Shown here in pieces: positions 49,610 to 59,913 of a stretch of 64,000 bases of DNA (its first letter is position 1; each line of letters begins with the position of its first letter). Below the pieces are notes generated by a model, which was given only the letters and a program-made list of their open reading frames with translations, did no database searches and was not told where the DNA came from. The DNA comes from JACQFV01 sp964593585 (GTDB lineage: Bacteria; Zixibacteria; MSB-5A5; WJJR01). The stretch spans positions 1-64,000 of the forward strand of contig CAZQIZ010000004.1 of assembly GCA_964593585.1 (NCBI GenBank), given 5' to 3'. The translations under genes and the position numbers were made by a program.

Positions 49610-49638
49610 CGGCCGCCGGTTCCCTGTTCCGGCGGCCG
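49610..49638 (-). terminator. GC-rich hairpin after eno
   Basis: Perfect 10-bp stem CGGCCGCCGG/CCGGCGGCCG with 9-nt loop, 14 bp after the eno stop, before the ftsB-like gene. No T-run follows, so it may be a partial terminator or an mRNA-stabilising structure. Confidence 0.4.
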
Positions 49639-49651
49639 CGGCCCCGAGTTC

Positions 49652-50944
<1,293 letters not shown>

Positions 50945-50994
50945 GTCCCACCTGTGCGGAAGGTCTCCCTGCCCCCGCTCCCGGGTAGGACGGC

Positions 50995-51023
50995 AAGATT
51001 GGGGAGGACCGGCAAAGCGTCAA
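50995..51023 (-). promoter_or_regulatory. Putative eno promoter
   Basis: Minus strand TTGACG (51023-51018), 17-bp spacer, AATCTT (51000-50995) as a weak -10, about 50 bp before the ATG. Confidence 0.35.
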
Positions 51024-51155
51024 TGATTTTTGCGGGAATGTGACACCCCGGGGCGGGAACCGGCTTCGCGGCGCGTGGCGGAAAAAGCAGACTCTTCGCT
51101 GCGCTCGGAGTGACAGAATGGTGTGGGATGGATCCTGGGTGTCCTGCAGCGGCGA

Positions 51156-53309
51156 CTACAGGAGTTGTTTGCGGCGGCGGACAAACCACTCGATCGAGAG
51201 CGCGGCGATGAAGATGGTAAGGATCAACCAATGATTGCCAAGCGCCAGCTCGAGTTTACGCTCCCGTTCGACCGGGGTCAGATCGAGCGAGTCGAGTACG
51301 GCGGGGGGCTCATCCTCGGAGTAGTACCGGCCGCCCGATTCGCGGGCTATGGCGCGCAGAGTTCCCTCATCCAGCGATGCGAACCGTTGCTCCAGACCAT
51401 AGGGTTCAATGCGGAACATCCCGCCCGACAGCGGCAGGGTCTGATCTTCGACTTTGGCGACGCCGTCGTAGCGGTAGGTCCCCGGCGGCAGGGCGCTGAC
51501 CTGGCCCTGGAATCGGTCACCGGCGCCGGGATTGAGGACCAGACGCACGGTATCGGGCCCTTCTTCCGGCCAGATACGGGCCGAGACTTCGGCGCGGTCA
51601 ATGAAGCGGTAGGCCTCGTCATACACCAAACCATCAAGGTTGATCGGCTCTCCGGCGTGGTAGACATCCAGGTCGGTGCGCACCGCCAGTCGGTCGGCGT
51701 CATCGGTGAGGGTCAGCCAGCGCAGGGCGTTGCCCCAGAAATGCTCGTACTCTTCGGGCGCCAATCCCGAGGCGGCATTCTCCATCGCCCAGCGCCAGAG
51801 CGGCGCGCCGGCCACGATCAGCGCGCGGCCGCGTTTGAGCGGGCGGGTGAAGACGACCGGCGCGTCGCGTCCGGGAGACACGGCGGCCCGGACCAGGACA
51901 TCGGCATCAGCGGGCAAGGAGTCAAAGAGGACGAGACTCGACCAGGGCGGACGCGCGGTCCACTGACGGCGCGTGTCCTCCCAGGTGTTGGCCGGATTGA
52001 GACGGACCAGCGGGTGATTCTGCCGTGTGGCCATCGGATCCGATGAATATTCGCCCATTGGGAACGCCAGCCCGCCCTGAACGAATTCGAGCGGCGGCGG
52101 CAACGCATAGGTGCCGCGCGAGAACTGGTCATTGAGTAGGATGATCGTGCCCTTGGTCGACTGCGACATGGCCTCGACATGCGGCGCCCAGTCGCGCGCC
52201 AGTTGGTCGCGCGTGGGATGTAGCAAGATGGCGACATCGATCGTCTGCCACTCCGAGTCGGTGGGGATTGAGCCCTTGCCGGAAGGGCCGGCGATGTACT
52301 CGATCAACTCGACCCGTTCCTGACGGGACAACCAGCGCCGCAGCGCGCCATATTCCCAATCCAGACGGAACCCGGCGAGGAAAACACGCAACTTTCCCTT
52401 CATGGCATTGATGAAGGCGGTCTTGCCGGCGGCGGGGATCACCTGGCCATCGGCGCCGAGCAGTTCGATGCGCAGATCATGCATGCCGGGTGTGTCGTAT
52501 TGGCCGGTCAAGGTCAGCGGCAGACGCTGCCCCGACCCGGCGAGGGTCGCCTGCTTCTGTTCGAGGGTCCGTCCCCGCGACGACATCCGCACGGTTACGT
52601 TTCCGGGGACGCTTACCCCCTGCAAATCGACGGCGACTTCGAAGGGTTTTCCGGTAAAGACGAGCTCGGGAGCGGTCAGCGCAGCCACCTGCGCCTGCGC
52701 CGCTCCCGGCGCGCCGAAGCCGACGCTGATGATCGGATATCCCAGACGGGCGGCGACGCTGGCCGGATCGATGCCGCGGTTGGAGGAGCCATCGCTGAGC
52801 AGGACCGCAGCACGGGGCGGGGTCTCGCCAGCCGGACGGCGTCGCAGTTGCTCGAGCGCATCGCCGATCGCGGTGGCCGTCCCCAGCGAATCGGGCAATG
52901 GATCGGCGGGATCGCGCAGATGGTCGTCGAAGTAGAGCGACACGATTTCAGCGCGGTCTGCCAACGGGCCGGTGAGGTGCTTTGTTAGATACTCGGAGGC
53001 GCGGGACAGCCGGTCGGTATCGGCGTCATCGCGCTGCGCCATGCTAGCGGAGCGGTCGAAGAGGACGACGATTTCCTGGCGGTCCTGTTCGACACGGATC
53101 GCCGACCAGAGCGCCTCGGCCAGCGCCAGAAACAGCGCCACCGCGGCGATGATCCGCAGGGCCAGAAGCGGCGACTTTACCGACCAGCGCAGCGGCGGCA
53201 TGGTGCGCCGGTAGTAGAACCACGTGGCGGCCATCGCCAACAACAGCACAAGCAGTCCCCACACCCAGTACGAGGCGGTGAAGCTGAGCATGGCGAGGAA
53301 TGGGTTCAT
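51156..53309 (-). CDS. VWA-domain membrane protein (VWA + glutamine-amidotransferase-like, unknown role)
   Basis: 717 residues. Two N-terminal membrane segments (SYWVWGLLVLLLAMAATWFY, LLALRIIAAVALFLALAEAL), then a VWA domain with the MIDAS motif DRSASM (in VVLFDRSASMAQRDDAD) and LSDGSSNRG, to about residue 200. A middle part has Ig-like strands and a class-I-amidotransferase-like module in which the catalytic Cys is not evident (EWQTIDVAILLHPTRDQLAR, TKGTIILLNDQFSRGTYAL), and a C-terminal membrane helix (HWLILTIFIAALSIEWFVRR). This fits the large VWA membrane proteins found near MoxR-type genes in many bacteria, but no MoxR is here. Function unknown. Confidence 0.85.
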   Translation of the reverse strand: MNPFLAMLSFTASYWVWGLLVLLLAMAATWFYYRRTMPPLRWSVKSPLLALRIIAAVALFLALAEALWSAIRVEQDRQEIVVLFDRSASMAQRDDADTDRLSRASEYLTKHLTGPLADRAEIVSLYFDDHLRDPADPLPDSLGTATAIGDALEQLRRRPAGETPPRAAVLLSDGSSNRGIDPASVAARLGYPIISVGFGAPGAAQAQVAALTAPELVFTGKPFEVAVDLQGVSVPGNVTVRMSSRGRTLEQKQATLAGSGQRLPLTLTGQYDTPGMHDLRIELLGADGQVIPAAGKTAFINAMKGKLRVFLAGFRLDWEYGALRRWLSRQERVELIEYIAGPSGKGSIPTDSEWQTIDVAILLHPTRDQLARDWAPHVEAMSQSTKGTIILLNDQFSRGTYALPPPLEFVQGGLAFPMGEYSSDPMATRQNHPLVRLNPANTWEDTRRQWTARPPWSSLVLFDSLPADADVLVRAAVSPGRDAPVVFTRPLKRGRALIVAGAPLWRWAMENAASGLAPEEYEHFWGNALRWLTLTDDADRLAVRTDLDVYHAGEPINLDGLVYDEAYRFIDRAEVSARIWPEEGPDTVRLVLNPGAGDRFQGQVSALPPGTYRYDGVAKVEDQTLPLSGGMFRIEPYGLEQRFASLDEGTLRAIARESGGRYYSEDEPPAVLDSLDLTPVERERKLELALGNHWLILTIFIAALSIEWFVRRRKQLL

Positions 53310-53395
53310 GGAGACGGTCGGTGGTATCGACAGCGGGATTCTACACGCCAGCGGCGGTTGCGACGACGCAATCTCCGGGACCGGGGTGTTGAGAT

Positions 53396-54367
53396 CTACG
53401 ATTGGCGGCTGACGGAATGGTTCACGACCTCGATCAGGGCGCGTTTGTAGGCCGAATCGGCCAGGTCGGCGATCTGTTCCAGCGCCAGATTGCGGAAGTT
53501 CTCGGCCTTGGACTGGGCGTAGTCGAAGCCGCCGCGCGCGCGGACAAAGTCGACCACTTCGCCGATGCCGTTGTCGGAGCCGCCGGACAGGACCCGGGCG
53601 ATGTCGCGGCGTTCGGAGTCCTGCGCGTCGCGCAGGGCATAGATGAGCGGCAGGGTGACCTTGCCCGCCTTCAGGTCGTTGCCGGTGGGTTTGCCGATCC
53701 GGACGGTGTCGCCCCAGTAATCCAACAGGTCATCGGCTATCTGGAATCCCAGCCCGACGTATTCGCCGAATGAACGAAAGCGCTCGCCCCACTGCTCGTT
53801 GCCGTGTGTCAGGGCGCCGGCCTCGCAGGCGGCGGAAAACAGCGAGGCGGTCTTGTCGCCGATAATGCGCAGATAGATCGCTTCGGTGGCGGCGATGTTG
53901 CCGGTCTCCTGCAGTTGCAGCAGCTCGCCGACCGCGACGCGTTCGGTCGCCAGCGAAATGGTGCGCAGGATGCGGGGGTTGCCGGTGGCGACCATGACGC
54001 GGAAGGCCTTGGCGAACAGGTGATCGCCCATTAGCACCGCGGCCAGATTGCCCCAAATGCGATTGGCCGAGGGACGTCCCCGCCGCTGGTCGGCGTTGTC
54101 GTTGACATCGTCGTGGAGGAGCGTGGCGGTATGAATCAGCTCGATCGCCACCGCCCCCTCGATAGTCACCTGGCGATCGGGGCTGTGGACGTAGGAGGAG
54201 AGCAGATACATCGCCGGACGGATCCGCTTGCCGGGCGAGGCGAGCACATGGGCGGCCATCGCGCCGATCAAGCCGGCATGGCCCCCCAATTCCTCGGCGA
54301 ACCGTTTCTCGAACTCCTCGAGTCCGCCCGAGATCAGAGTCAGCGTGTCAGCAAGCCCCTTATCCAT
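53396..54367 (-). CDS. ispB: Long-chain polyprenyl diphosphate synthase
   Basis: 323 residues. E-type trans-isoprenyl diphosphate synthase making the quinone or lipid-carrier chain. First aspartate-rich motif in ATLLHDDVNDNADQRRGRPS (DDxxD), second in QIADDLLDYWGDTVRIGKPT (DDxxD), plus AHVLASPGKRIRPAMYLLSS (GKRIRP) and KAGKVTLPLIYAL. The residues before the first motif (AIELIHTATLL) are small/Leu/Thr, consistent with long-chain products (octa- or heptaprenyl). ATG at 54367. Monocistronic to judge by spacing. Confidence 0.93.
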   Translation of the reverse strand: MDKGLADTLTLISGGLEEFEKRFAEELGGHAGLIGAMAAHVLASPGKRIRPAMYLLSSYVHSPDRQVTIEGAVAIELIHTATLLHDDVNDNADQRRGRPSANRIWGNLAAVLMGDHLFAKAFRVMVATGNPRILRTISLATERVAVGELLQLQETGNIAATEAIYLRIIGDKTASLFSAACEAGALTHGNEQWGERFRSFGEYVGLGFQIADDLLDYWGDTVRIGKPTGNDLKAGKVTLPLIYALRDAQDSERRDIARVLSGGSDNGIGEVVDFVRARGGFDYAQSKAENFRNLALEQIADLADSAYKRALIEVVNHSVSRQS

Positions 54368-54578
54368 GATTCCGCCAGACTTGCATTTAATCCACTGGCG
54401 CGATGCCAGTCAACGGAAAAGGCCCGTTGCGGCAAGCGAGCACAAGAGTGGTCCACCCCCTTGAGTATGAGTGTGCGAGCGCGCATCCCAAGGCACTCTT
54501 GCCGCGGTATTGACAGCGATGAAACAGCGTCGCGGGATCAAGTGGATATGTGAACAATTTCACCAGCGATGTGGATGA

Positions 54579-54842
54579 CTGGGCGGTCATCCTGGGCAGG
54601 AGATCATTACGCAAGGCGGGCTGGCCGAAGTGGTGCTTCTCCCCCACGGTGATCGCAGCCGCTGGTACTGCGCCGCGCTCTACAACCGCATCGACTCGGA
54701 CCTGGATGTCTACGACTACGACACCATCACCGGGCACATCGGCTATCTGGTGCGGACCAACATCCGTCTGACGCTGGAGAACACCTACGACATCGAGGAT
54801 GAAGAAAACCGTCTGGTCATGGGGGTGATCACCGCGTTTTAG
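54579..54842 (+). pseudogene. Remnant of an outer-membrane barrel gene (C-terminal end only)
   Basis: After a stop at 54576-54578 an open stretch encodes LGGHPGQEIITQGGLAEVVL, LPHGDRSRWYCAALYNRIDS, DLDVYDYDTITGHIGYLVRT, NIRLTLENTYDIEDEENRLV and ends MGVITAF, an aromatic C-terminus typical of outer-membrane barrels. The strands look like the last two or three of a barrel; no N-terminal part or signal peptide is present upstream. The first in-frame ATG would be at 54630, leaving about 70 residues, too few for a barrel. A strong terminator follows on the same strand. Most likely a truncated gene. Confidence 0.55.
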
Positions 54843-54860
54843 CGGCCACCCATACACGCA

Positions 54861-54902
54861 CGATGCGCGTCAGGGGCTCCCCTGGCGTGCATCGATTTTT
54901 TC
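54861..54902 (+). terminator. Strong rho-independent terminator
   Basis: 15-bp stem with two wobble pairs (arms CGATGCGCGTCAGGG and CCTGGCGTGCATCG) followed by ATTTTTTC on the plus strand, 18 bp after the barrel remnant stop. Confidence 0.9.
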
Positions 54903-54920
54903 AACTCATCTTGTCCGATC

Positions 54921-55508
54921 TCAATCGCAAGGATTGCAGAAGTGCGTCTCCGGCGGGAAGGCGCGGAAGACGACATCAATCATGCGGACGGCGTCGATTG
55001 CGTTGGTGGCGCCGGAGCAGTCGACATCGGTGTTAGCCAACGGACAGCCGTTTGTCAAGGTAACGGGGCGTCCGCGGTAAGCGACATCGATCAACATCAC
55101 CACGTCAGCGGCATCGAGCACGCCATCGCAATAGGGATCACCGGCGCAGGCGCAGGCACAGCGCTCGGGGTAGGATGTGTGTCGGACATTGTATTCGTAG
55201 CCGATGCCCAACTTAAAGGCGACGCCGTTGGAGGTTTCCGGGGTCATCGTTCCGACGCCCATCAATGGCTGGCTGAACGTCGCGACGATTCGCACCGGGG
55301 TCACGGCGGACCGTTTGGCGCCTAAGAGGGCCTTGGTTTTGGTGGTCGTTGTGCCCACCAAACTGGCGCCCTGGAATTCGGAGCCGTCCATACGGATGGA
55401 GGCGGCGGCGCTGACAGCCAGCGCGGCCACCAACAGGGCCGCACCGACCGCGCCCAGCGTGCGTCCCGCCACCTTCCGCGGAGAGAACTTCGTGTCGACT
55501 GTGTTCAT
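54921..55508 (-). CDS. Secreted protein with dockerin-like C-terminal repeat
   Basis: 195 residues from ATG at 55508 (GGAG eight bases upstream). Signal peptide GAVGAALLVAALAVSAAASI, a middle domain (TPVRIVATFSQPLMGVGTMT, NGVAFKLGIGYEYNVRHTSY), then two dockerin-type calcium-loop repeats: GDPYCDGVLDAADVVMLIDV and TDVDCSGATNAIDAVRMIDV, with Cys spacing that suggests disulfides. Dockerin-like tails in FCB lineages are widespread and not tied to cellulosomes. Adjacent to the phage-tail-like secreted protein gene. Confidence 0.85.
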   Translation of the reverse strand: MNTVDTKFSPRKVAGRTLGAVGAALLVAALAVSAAASIRMDGSEFQGASLVGTTTTKTKALLGAKRSAVTPVRIVATFSQPLMGVGTMTPETSNGVAFKLGIGYEYNVRHTSYPERCACACAGDPYCDGVLDAADVVMLIDVAYRGRPVTLTNGCPLANTDVDCSGATNAIDAVRMIDVVFRAFPPETHFCNPCD

Positions 55509-55529
55509 CACAAGGACTCCGGGGGTGGC

Positions 55530-56612
55530 CTACTTGGGTTCGCTCACGTCGAATTCAAAGACCTGCCGTGCCGGTCCGGGGTTGGCGACGTTGTCGCCCT
55601 GCACATCCAACAGGCGCGCGGAGGCGGGAATGCCGGGATCGCCTGCAGACGCCGTGTTCATGATCGGGCCATAGGCGCGCGGGAAATAGGTCGCGGTGAT
55701 CACCGGATTCCAAATCGACTTGGTGCCCTGGTTGTTGCCGTTGACGGCCTCGAGACGGAACACGTAGGTGCCCGCCGTGGCCTTGTAGTAGGTGCGGCGA
55801 ATCGAGATCGGCCACCAGGTGTTGGCCACCGCCGCCGAGGCGCCGAAACCGACGCGCTGGTAGTGGTTGATGTCGATCAATCCCCCGGCGGTCTCATCGA
55901 TCTGGAAATCAAAGTAGTTCGGGTCGTTGACGTTGGTCCCGGCGAAGCGCGACTGGCCGTTGGCTTCAACAACGATGTATCCCGGCGCGGGAGTGGTCAG
56001 GGTGCAGACCACCACATCGCTGACCGTCAGCATCGCGGTTACATCGACGTCGCCGGCGCGCAAGCCCTGCGCCAACCCGGGCTCATCGAGAATTTCGCCG
56101 TTGGAGATGGCATCATCGGGAACCTGTACCGAGGCATCACCAGCCGCGTCGGGCGCCAAGGTGATGACATTGGCGTCGCCCTCAACGATCACCGTGCCAA
56201 GGATCGCGCCGCCGGACGCCTGATCGACTGTCCCGACGCGGTAGGCATAGGCAACGCTGCCGATCTTGCCGCGCGGCTCATACGGATCGGCGTTTTCAAC
56301 CAGTTGGATTTCCAACCAGCGGTCGGGGCCGGAGAAAACCGAATCCGGCACCGGGGCGCTCAGGCCGAGGAAGGTGTTGAAGAGACCATTCTCGGTCGGC
56401 AACGTCTGCGTTTCTTCCCACAGCGCGGTGCCGCCGGTGGCGGCATCGAAGATGCGGAACGTCAGATTGTAGACACCGTCGGGCACGACTCCTTCGACCG
56501 AATCCAGCAGGATGCCCTGGAAGTTGAGGCGCTTGGGAACTTCGGCGCGAGCCGTCGAACCAGCGGCCACGACGACCAGCACCACGGCCAGTAACAACTT
56601 GCGCATACACAT
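55530..56612 (-). CDS. Exported protein with phage-tail-fibre-like N-terminal domain
   Basis: 360 residues from ATG at 56612 (AGGAG upstream). Signal peptide KLLLAVVLVVVAAGSTARAE. The N-terminal region (LNFQGILLDSVEGVVPDGVY, NLTFRIFDAATGGTALWEET, ENGLFNTFLGLSAPVPDSVF, RWLEIQLVENADPYEPRGKI) is a repeat-bearing domain common in FCB exported proteins that start LNFQG. The rest is beta-rich (AQGLRAGDVDVTAMLTVSDV, TYVFRLEAVNGNNQGTKSIW). Extracellular or surface role; no enzyme motif. Two genes before a dockerin protein on the same strand. Confidence 0.75.
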   Translation of the reverse strand: MCMRKLLLAVVLVVVAAGSTARAEVPKRLNFQGILLDSVEGVVPDGVYNLTFRIFDAATGGTALWEETQTLPTENGLFNTFLGLSAPVPDSVFSGPDRWLEIQLVENADPYEPRGKIGSVAYAYRVGTVDQASGGAILGTVIVEGDANVITLAPDAAGDASVQVPDDAISNGEILDEPGLAQGLRAGDVDVTAMLTVSDVVVCTLTTPAPGYIVVEANGQSRFAGTNVNDPNYFDFQIDETAGGLIDINHYQRVGFGASAAVANTWWPISIRRTYYKATAGTYVFRLEAVNGNNQGTKSIWNPVITATYFPRAYGPIMNTASAGDPGIPASARLLDVQGDNVANPGPARQVFEFDVSEPK

Positions 56613-56847
56613 AGGGCACACTCCTCGCAGAGTCCGGACTGGCTCTGTTGGGTTGACAGCGGCGAAGTACACAGGACCTTAATCAAGCGTGGTACAGGAC
56701 AGCGGACGAAAGTAATCGACTATCCAAGGCCGGGACAAGGGCTATCTGGAACAAAAATCGCGTCTCCCGCCATCGATTTGGCGCTGGAGCCGGGGGGAAT
56801 AGCGGCCGGGGTTGGAAGTGGGAGGGAAAGCCATTAGATTGACACCC

Positions 56848-59292
56848 ATGGCCGAGCCGACACACATCGGGCGATTTGAGATTCAAAGCGAACTGGGACG
56901 GGGAGCCATGGGGGTAATCTACCGGGCGGTAGACCCACACCTGGGACGGCCGGTGGCGCTCAAGGTCCTCTCCCCCGGCCTAGCCGCGGATGCCGACATG
57001 GTGGCCCGGTTCAACTCCGAGGCGCGCAACGCCTCCCACCTGCTGCACCAGAACATCGCGACGGTCTTCGAGGCAGGCCCTTCGGATGTCGGCTGGTATG
57101 TGGCCTTTGAGTTGGTTCAGGGCCAGACACTGCGCGGGATCCTCGCCGGCGGTCAAATGCCGCTGCCGCGGGCCACCAATTTCCTCCTCCAGATCGCCGA
57201 TGGTCTGGCGGCCGCCGGGAAAGCCGGGATCGTCCACCGCGATCTCAAGCCGGAAAACATCATGGTGACCCATGATGACGTCGTGAAAATCACCGACTTC
57301 GGGCTGGCCAAGAAGATGGGCGATCCGGGGCGAACCCGGGCGGGGACCATCCTCGGCACCGCCTACTACATGGCCCCGGAGCAGGCGCGCGGCGGGGATG
57401 TCGATGGACGCGCCGACTGGTTCTCGCTGGGAGTGATTGCCTATGAGATGTTGACCGGGCAGCGTCCCTTTGATGGTTTCCACGAAATGGCGGTGCTCTA
57501 TGCCATCGTCAACGATGACCCGGCGCCGGTGACATCGTTGCGCGCCGACCTGCCGGAGGGGTTGGTCGAAGCGGTCGGGCGGATGATGCAGAAGGACCCG
57601 GCCTCCCGGCTGACCGACCTGCCCACGCTGCGAACATTGATCGCCACGCCGGCGGGCACCTCCAGCGCCGCGGGCATCTCCGCCGTGCGCTCAGCGCCGT
57701 CGGCGCCCGAACTGTCGGTGCTCGTGGTCCTCCCCCTCGAGAACAAAAGCCCCGATCCGGAATTTGCGTTCTATGCCGAAGGATTCGCCGAGGACATCGG
57801 CGCGACGTTGAGCCGCTCGCAACGCTTCAAGGTCCTGCCGCACGACCGCGTGCTGGCCGGCAAGCCATCGAGCGGATCCTCCGACGACTGGGGACGGGCG
57901 CTGGGGGCGCACTATGTCGTCTCCGGCAGTCTGTTCCGCGCCGGCGACCAATTGAAAATCCGCCTCTATCTGCGCGATCTGCGTTCCGACCATCAGGAGT
58001 GGTCGGAGTCATTCTCCGGGCGCACCGACGACATCTTCAAGTTTCAAGAGGAAGTCGCGCAGAAGGTCGCCTCGGCGCTGGCCGGCGGCGCGGCGGTGGC
58101 CTCGGTGGCCATGGTCGGCGGCACACGCAACGCCGAGGCCTACGACTACTATTTGAAGGGCCGCGACTATCATCGCCGCGGCGGCCAGGAGAACATCACT
58201 TTCGCCATCGACATGTTCAATCGGGCGTTGGAAATCGATCCGAAATACGCGCAGGCGAATGCGGCGCTGGCGGAATCATACACGCAGATGTACGTCATGT
58301 ACTACGATCGCGACCAGCGCTGGCTGAAGAAGGCCGAAACGGTGGCCAAGACGGCGCTGATGATCGACCCCAACCTGCCGGAGGCCCATCGCGCGCTGGG
58401 GCGGATCATGATGGAGTACGGCCGCAACGAGGAGGCCATTGAGGCCTTCCAGACCGCCATCCGGCAGAAGCCGGATTTCCATGATGCCTACCGCACCCTC
58501 GCATGGATCTACCAGGGCATGCACCGCTACGAAGACTCCATCGACTGGGGTATGAAATCACTGCGCATGAAGCCGATGGATCGCGAGACGTACCTGCTTT
58601 TGGGGCTGAACTACCTCGATTTGCGCGACTGGGACAAGGCGCGCCATCATTTCGAGCGCGCGATCGAGCTGTCGCCCGACTACGGCCGCGCCTACCTGCA
58701 TCTGGGCAATGTGCACCAGAAACTGGGGTTCCTTGAGGAGGCGATCCGCCAGTACCGCACGGCGATGAAGTACCTAACGGATGTCAACATCTACCTCGAC
58801 CTGGGCTGGGCGTTGCTGTTGCAGGGTGACCACGCCAGCGCGCGCGAGTCATACAATACCCTGATCACCCTGGGCAAGGTCGAGTTCCTCGCCTTCTACT
58901 ATCTGGGCTTGATCGACGCGCTCGACGGCGCGACCGAGCGAGCGATGGCGCGTTTCGAGTCGACCGTGTCGATGTGCCGCAAGCAACTGTCGGGCGATCC
59001 CGACAATCCCTACTGCGTGGCGACGCTGGCGCAAGCGCTGGCCCGGCTGGGCACACGCGACGAGGCGGTGGCTCAGGAAGAGCGTGTGGGCCATTTGGAA
59101 GGCGGCAATGGCGCGCTCACGCTGGAGCGTGCCCGGGTGTACGCCATCCTCGGCGACACGGGCCGCACGCGCGAACTGCTGACACTGGCCCTCTCGCAGC
59201 CGATGGGGCCATCCGACTTTGAAGTGTCAGTGGATCCCCACTTCGCCGGCATGCAATCGCCCGCGCCATCGTCGTCGATGACCCAACAATAG
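56848..59292 (+). CDS. Serine/threonine protein kinase with TolB-like and TPR domains
   Basis: 814 residues from ATG at 56848 (an earlier TTG at 56812 is possible). Kinase domain residues 10-270: G-loop ELGRGAMGVIYRAVD, Lys39 in VALKVL, catalytic HRDLKPENIM (Asp132), DFGLAKK (150-154), YYMAPEQARGG. Then a TolB-N/adenylate-cyclase-type domain (LSVLVVLPLENKSPDPEFAF, YVVSGSLFRAGDQLKIRLYL), and at least five TPR units in the second half (AYDYYLKGRDYHRRGGQENI, AHRALGRIMMEYGRNEEAIE, AYLHLGNVHQKLGFLEEAIR). No membrane segment is evident. Likely a cytosolic Hanks-type regulator. Divergent from the secreted-protein genes. Confidence 0.92.
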   Translation: MAEPTHIGRFEIQSELGRGAMGVIYRAVDPHLGRPVALKVLSPGLAADADMVARFNSEARNASHLLHQNIATVFEAGPSDVGWYVAFELVQGQTLRGILAGGQMPLPRATNFLLQIADGLAAAGKAGIVHRDLKPENIMVTHDDVVKITDFGLAKKMGDPGRTRAGTILGTAYYMAPEQARGGDVDGRADWFSLGVIAYEMLTGQRPFDGFHEMAVLYAIVNDDPAPVTSLRADLPEGLVEAVGRMMQKDPASRLTDLPTLRTLIATPAGTSSAAGISAVRSAPSAPELSVLVVLPLENKSPDPEFAFYAEGFAEDIGATLSRSQRFKVLPHDRVLAGKPSSGSSDDWGRALGAHYVVSGSLFRAGDQLKIRLYLRDLRSDHQEWSESFSGRTDDIFKFQEEVAQKVASALAGGAAVASVAMVGGTRNAEAYDYYLKGRDYHRRGGQENITFAIDMFNRALEIDPKYAQANAALAESYTQMYVMYYDRDQRWLKKAETVAKTALMIDPNLPEAHRALGRIMMEYGRNEEAIEAFQTAIRQKPDFHDAYRTLAWIYQGMHRYEDSIDWGMKSLRMKPMDRETYLLLGLNYLDLRDWDKARHHFERAIELSPDYGRAYLHLGNVHQKLGFLEEAIRQYRTAMKYLTDVNIYLDLGWALLLQGDHASARESYNTLITLGKVEFLAFYYLGLIDALDGATERAMARFESTVSMCRKQLSGDPDNPYCVATLAQALARLGTRDEAVAQEERVGHLEGGNGALTLERARVYAILGDTGRTRELLTLALSQPMGPSDFEVSVDPHFAGMQSPAPSSSMTQQ

Positions 59293-59300
59293 CGAACGCC

Positions 59301-59326
59301 GACGGCCCCGATGGCACGGGGCCGTC
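59301..59326. terminator. Hairpin between convergent genes
   Basis: 9-bp perfect stem GACGGCCCC/GGGGCCGTC with 8-nt loop, between the kinase stop (59292) and the Cys-rich gene stop (59357). No T-run on either side; likely a bidirectional, weak terminator. Confidence 0.45.
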
Positions 59327-59356
59327 CGGCGGGTGGACCGTCGCGGCGGTCCGCAA

Positions 59357-59749
59357 TCAGTTCGGCTTGGAGGCCGTGGTGGCGGTCGACGACTTGGTCA
59401 ACTGCGCCAGCGTCTTCGAGGTGTTCTCGTCGGCCTTCTTGGCGGTTCCGGCCAGATCGGCGCTGGCCATCTTGTGGCAGGCCTCCGAGCAGCACGCGTA
59501 CTGCTTTCCGCCCTGCGTGACATAGGGCGTGCTGGCTGTCGGCGTAAACGCCTTGCCGCATCCGCAGACCGCGATGAAATTGGCGGCCGCCACCGGCTTC
59601 TGGGCTTCCTCCGCCTTGGCCGCGGTCGTGGTGGCGGCGGTCTTGGCGGCCTGATCAGCCGGCTTGGTGTCGCCGGCAATCACGCCCAGCGTCCCGAACG
59701 AGAGAAGTACGGCGGCGATGGTCGCGAATGTGATGAGACGACGTGCCAT
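59357..59749 (-). CDS. Small secreted Cys-rich, possibly metal-binding protein
   Basis: 130 residues from ATG at 59749 (GGAGGAGCTCG upstream). Signal peptide LITFATIAAVLLSFGTLGVI, an Ala/Thr/Lys-rich linker, then FIAVCGCGKAFTPTASTPYV and YACCSEACHKMASADLAGTA, a CxC...CCxxxCH pattern that looks like a metal-binding knuckle (YHS/TRASH-like), and an Ala/Lys/Thr-rich tail. The role is unknown; periplasmic metal or copper binding is a guess. Downstream of a hairpin and a histidine kinase gene. Confidence 0.75.
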   Translation of the reverse strand: MARRLITFATIAAVLLSFGTLGVIAGDTKPADQAAKTAATTTAAKAEEAQKPVAAANFIAVCGCGKAFTPTASTPYVTQGGKQYACCSEACHKMASADLAGTAKKADENTSKTLAQLTKSSTATTASKPN

Positions 59750-59783
59750 CGAGCTCCTCCTTCGTGCGAATTGTTGAACTCCC

Positions 59784-59803
59784 CGGCCCTCGTGCGAGGG
59801 CCG
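59784..59803 (-). promoter_or_regulatory. Hairpin in the leader region of the Cys-rich gene
   Basis: 8-bp stem CGGCCCTC/GAGGGCCG with a 4-nt loop between the PilS-like gene stop (59914) and the Cys-rich gene ATG. No T-run; could be a leader structure or an inter-operon hairpin. Confidence 0.35.
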
Positions 59804-59913
59804 CTTCACCGATTCAGGGCATTGCACACCCCCGCGCGAAGAGAGTTCCGTAAAATCGGGAGAAAGTACAGCGGGATTGCGCACGACGTGCGAAGTCGGG
59901 GGGCGACAACTGG

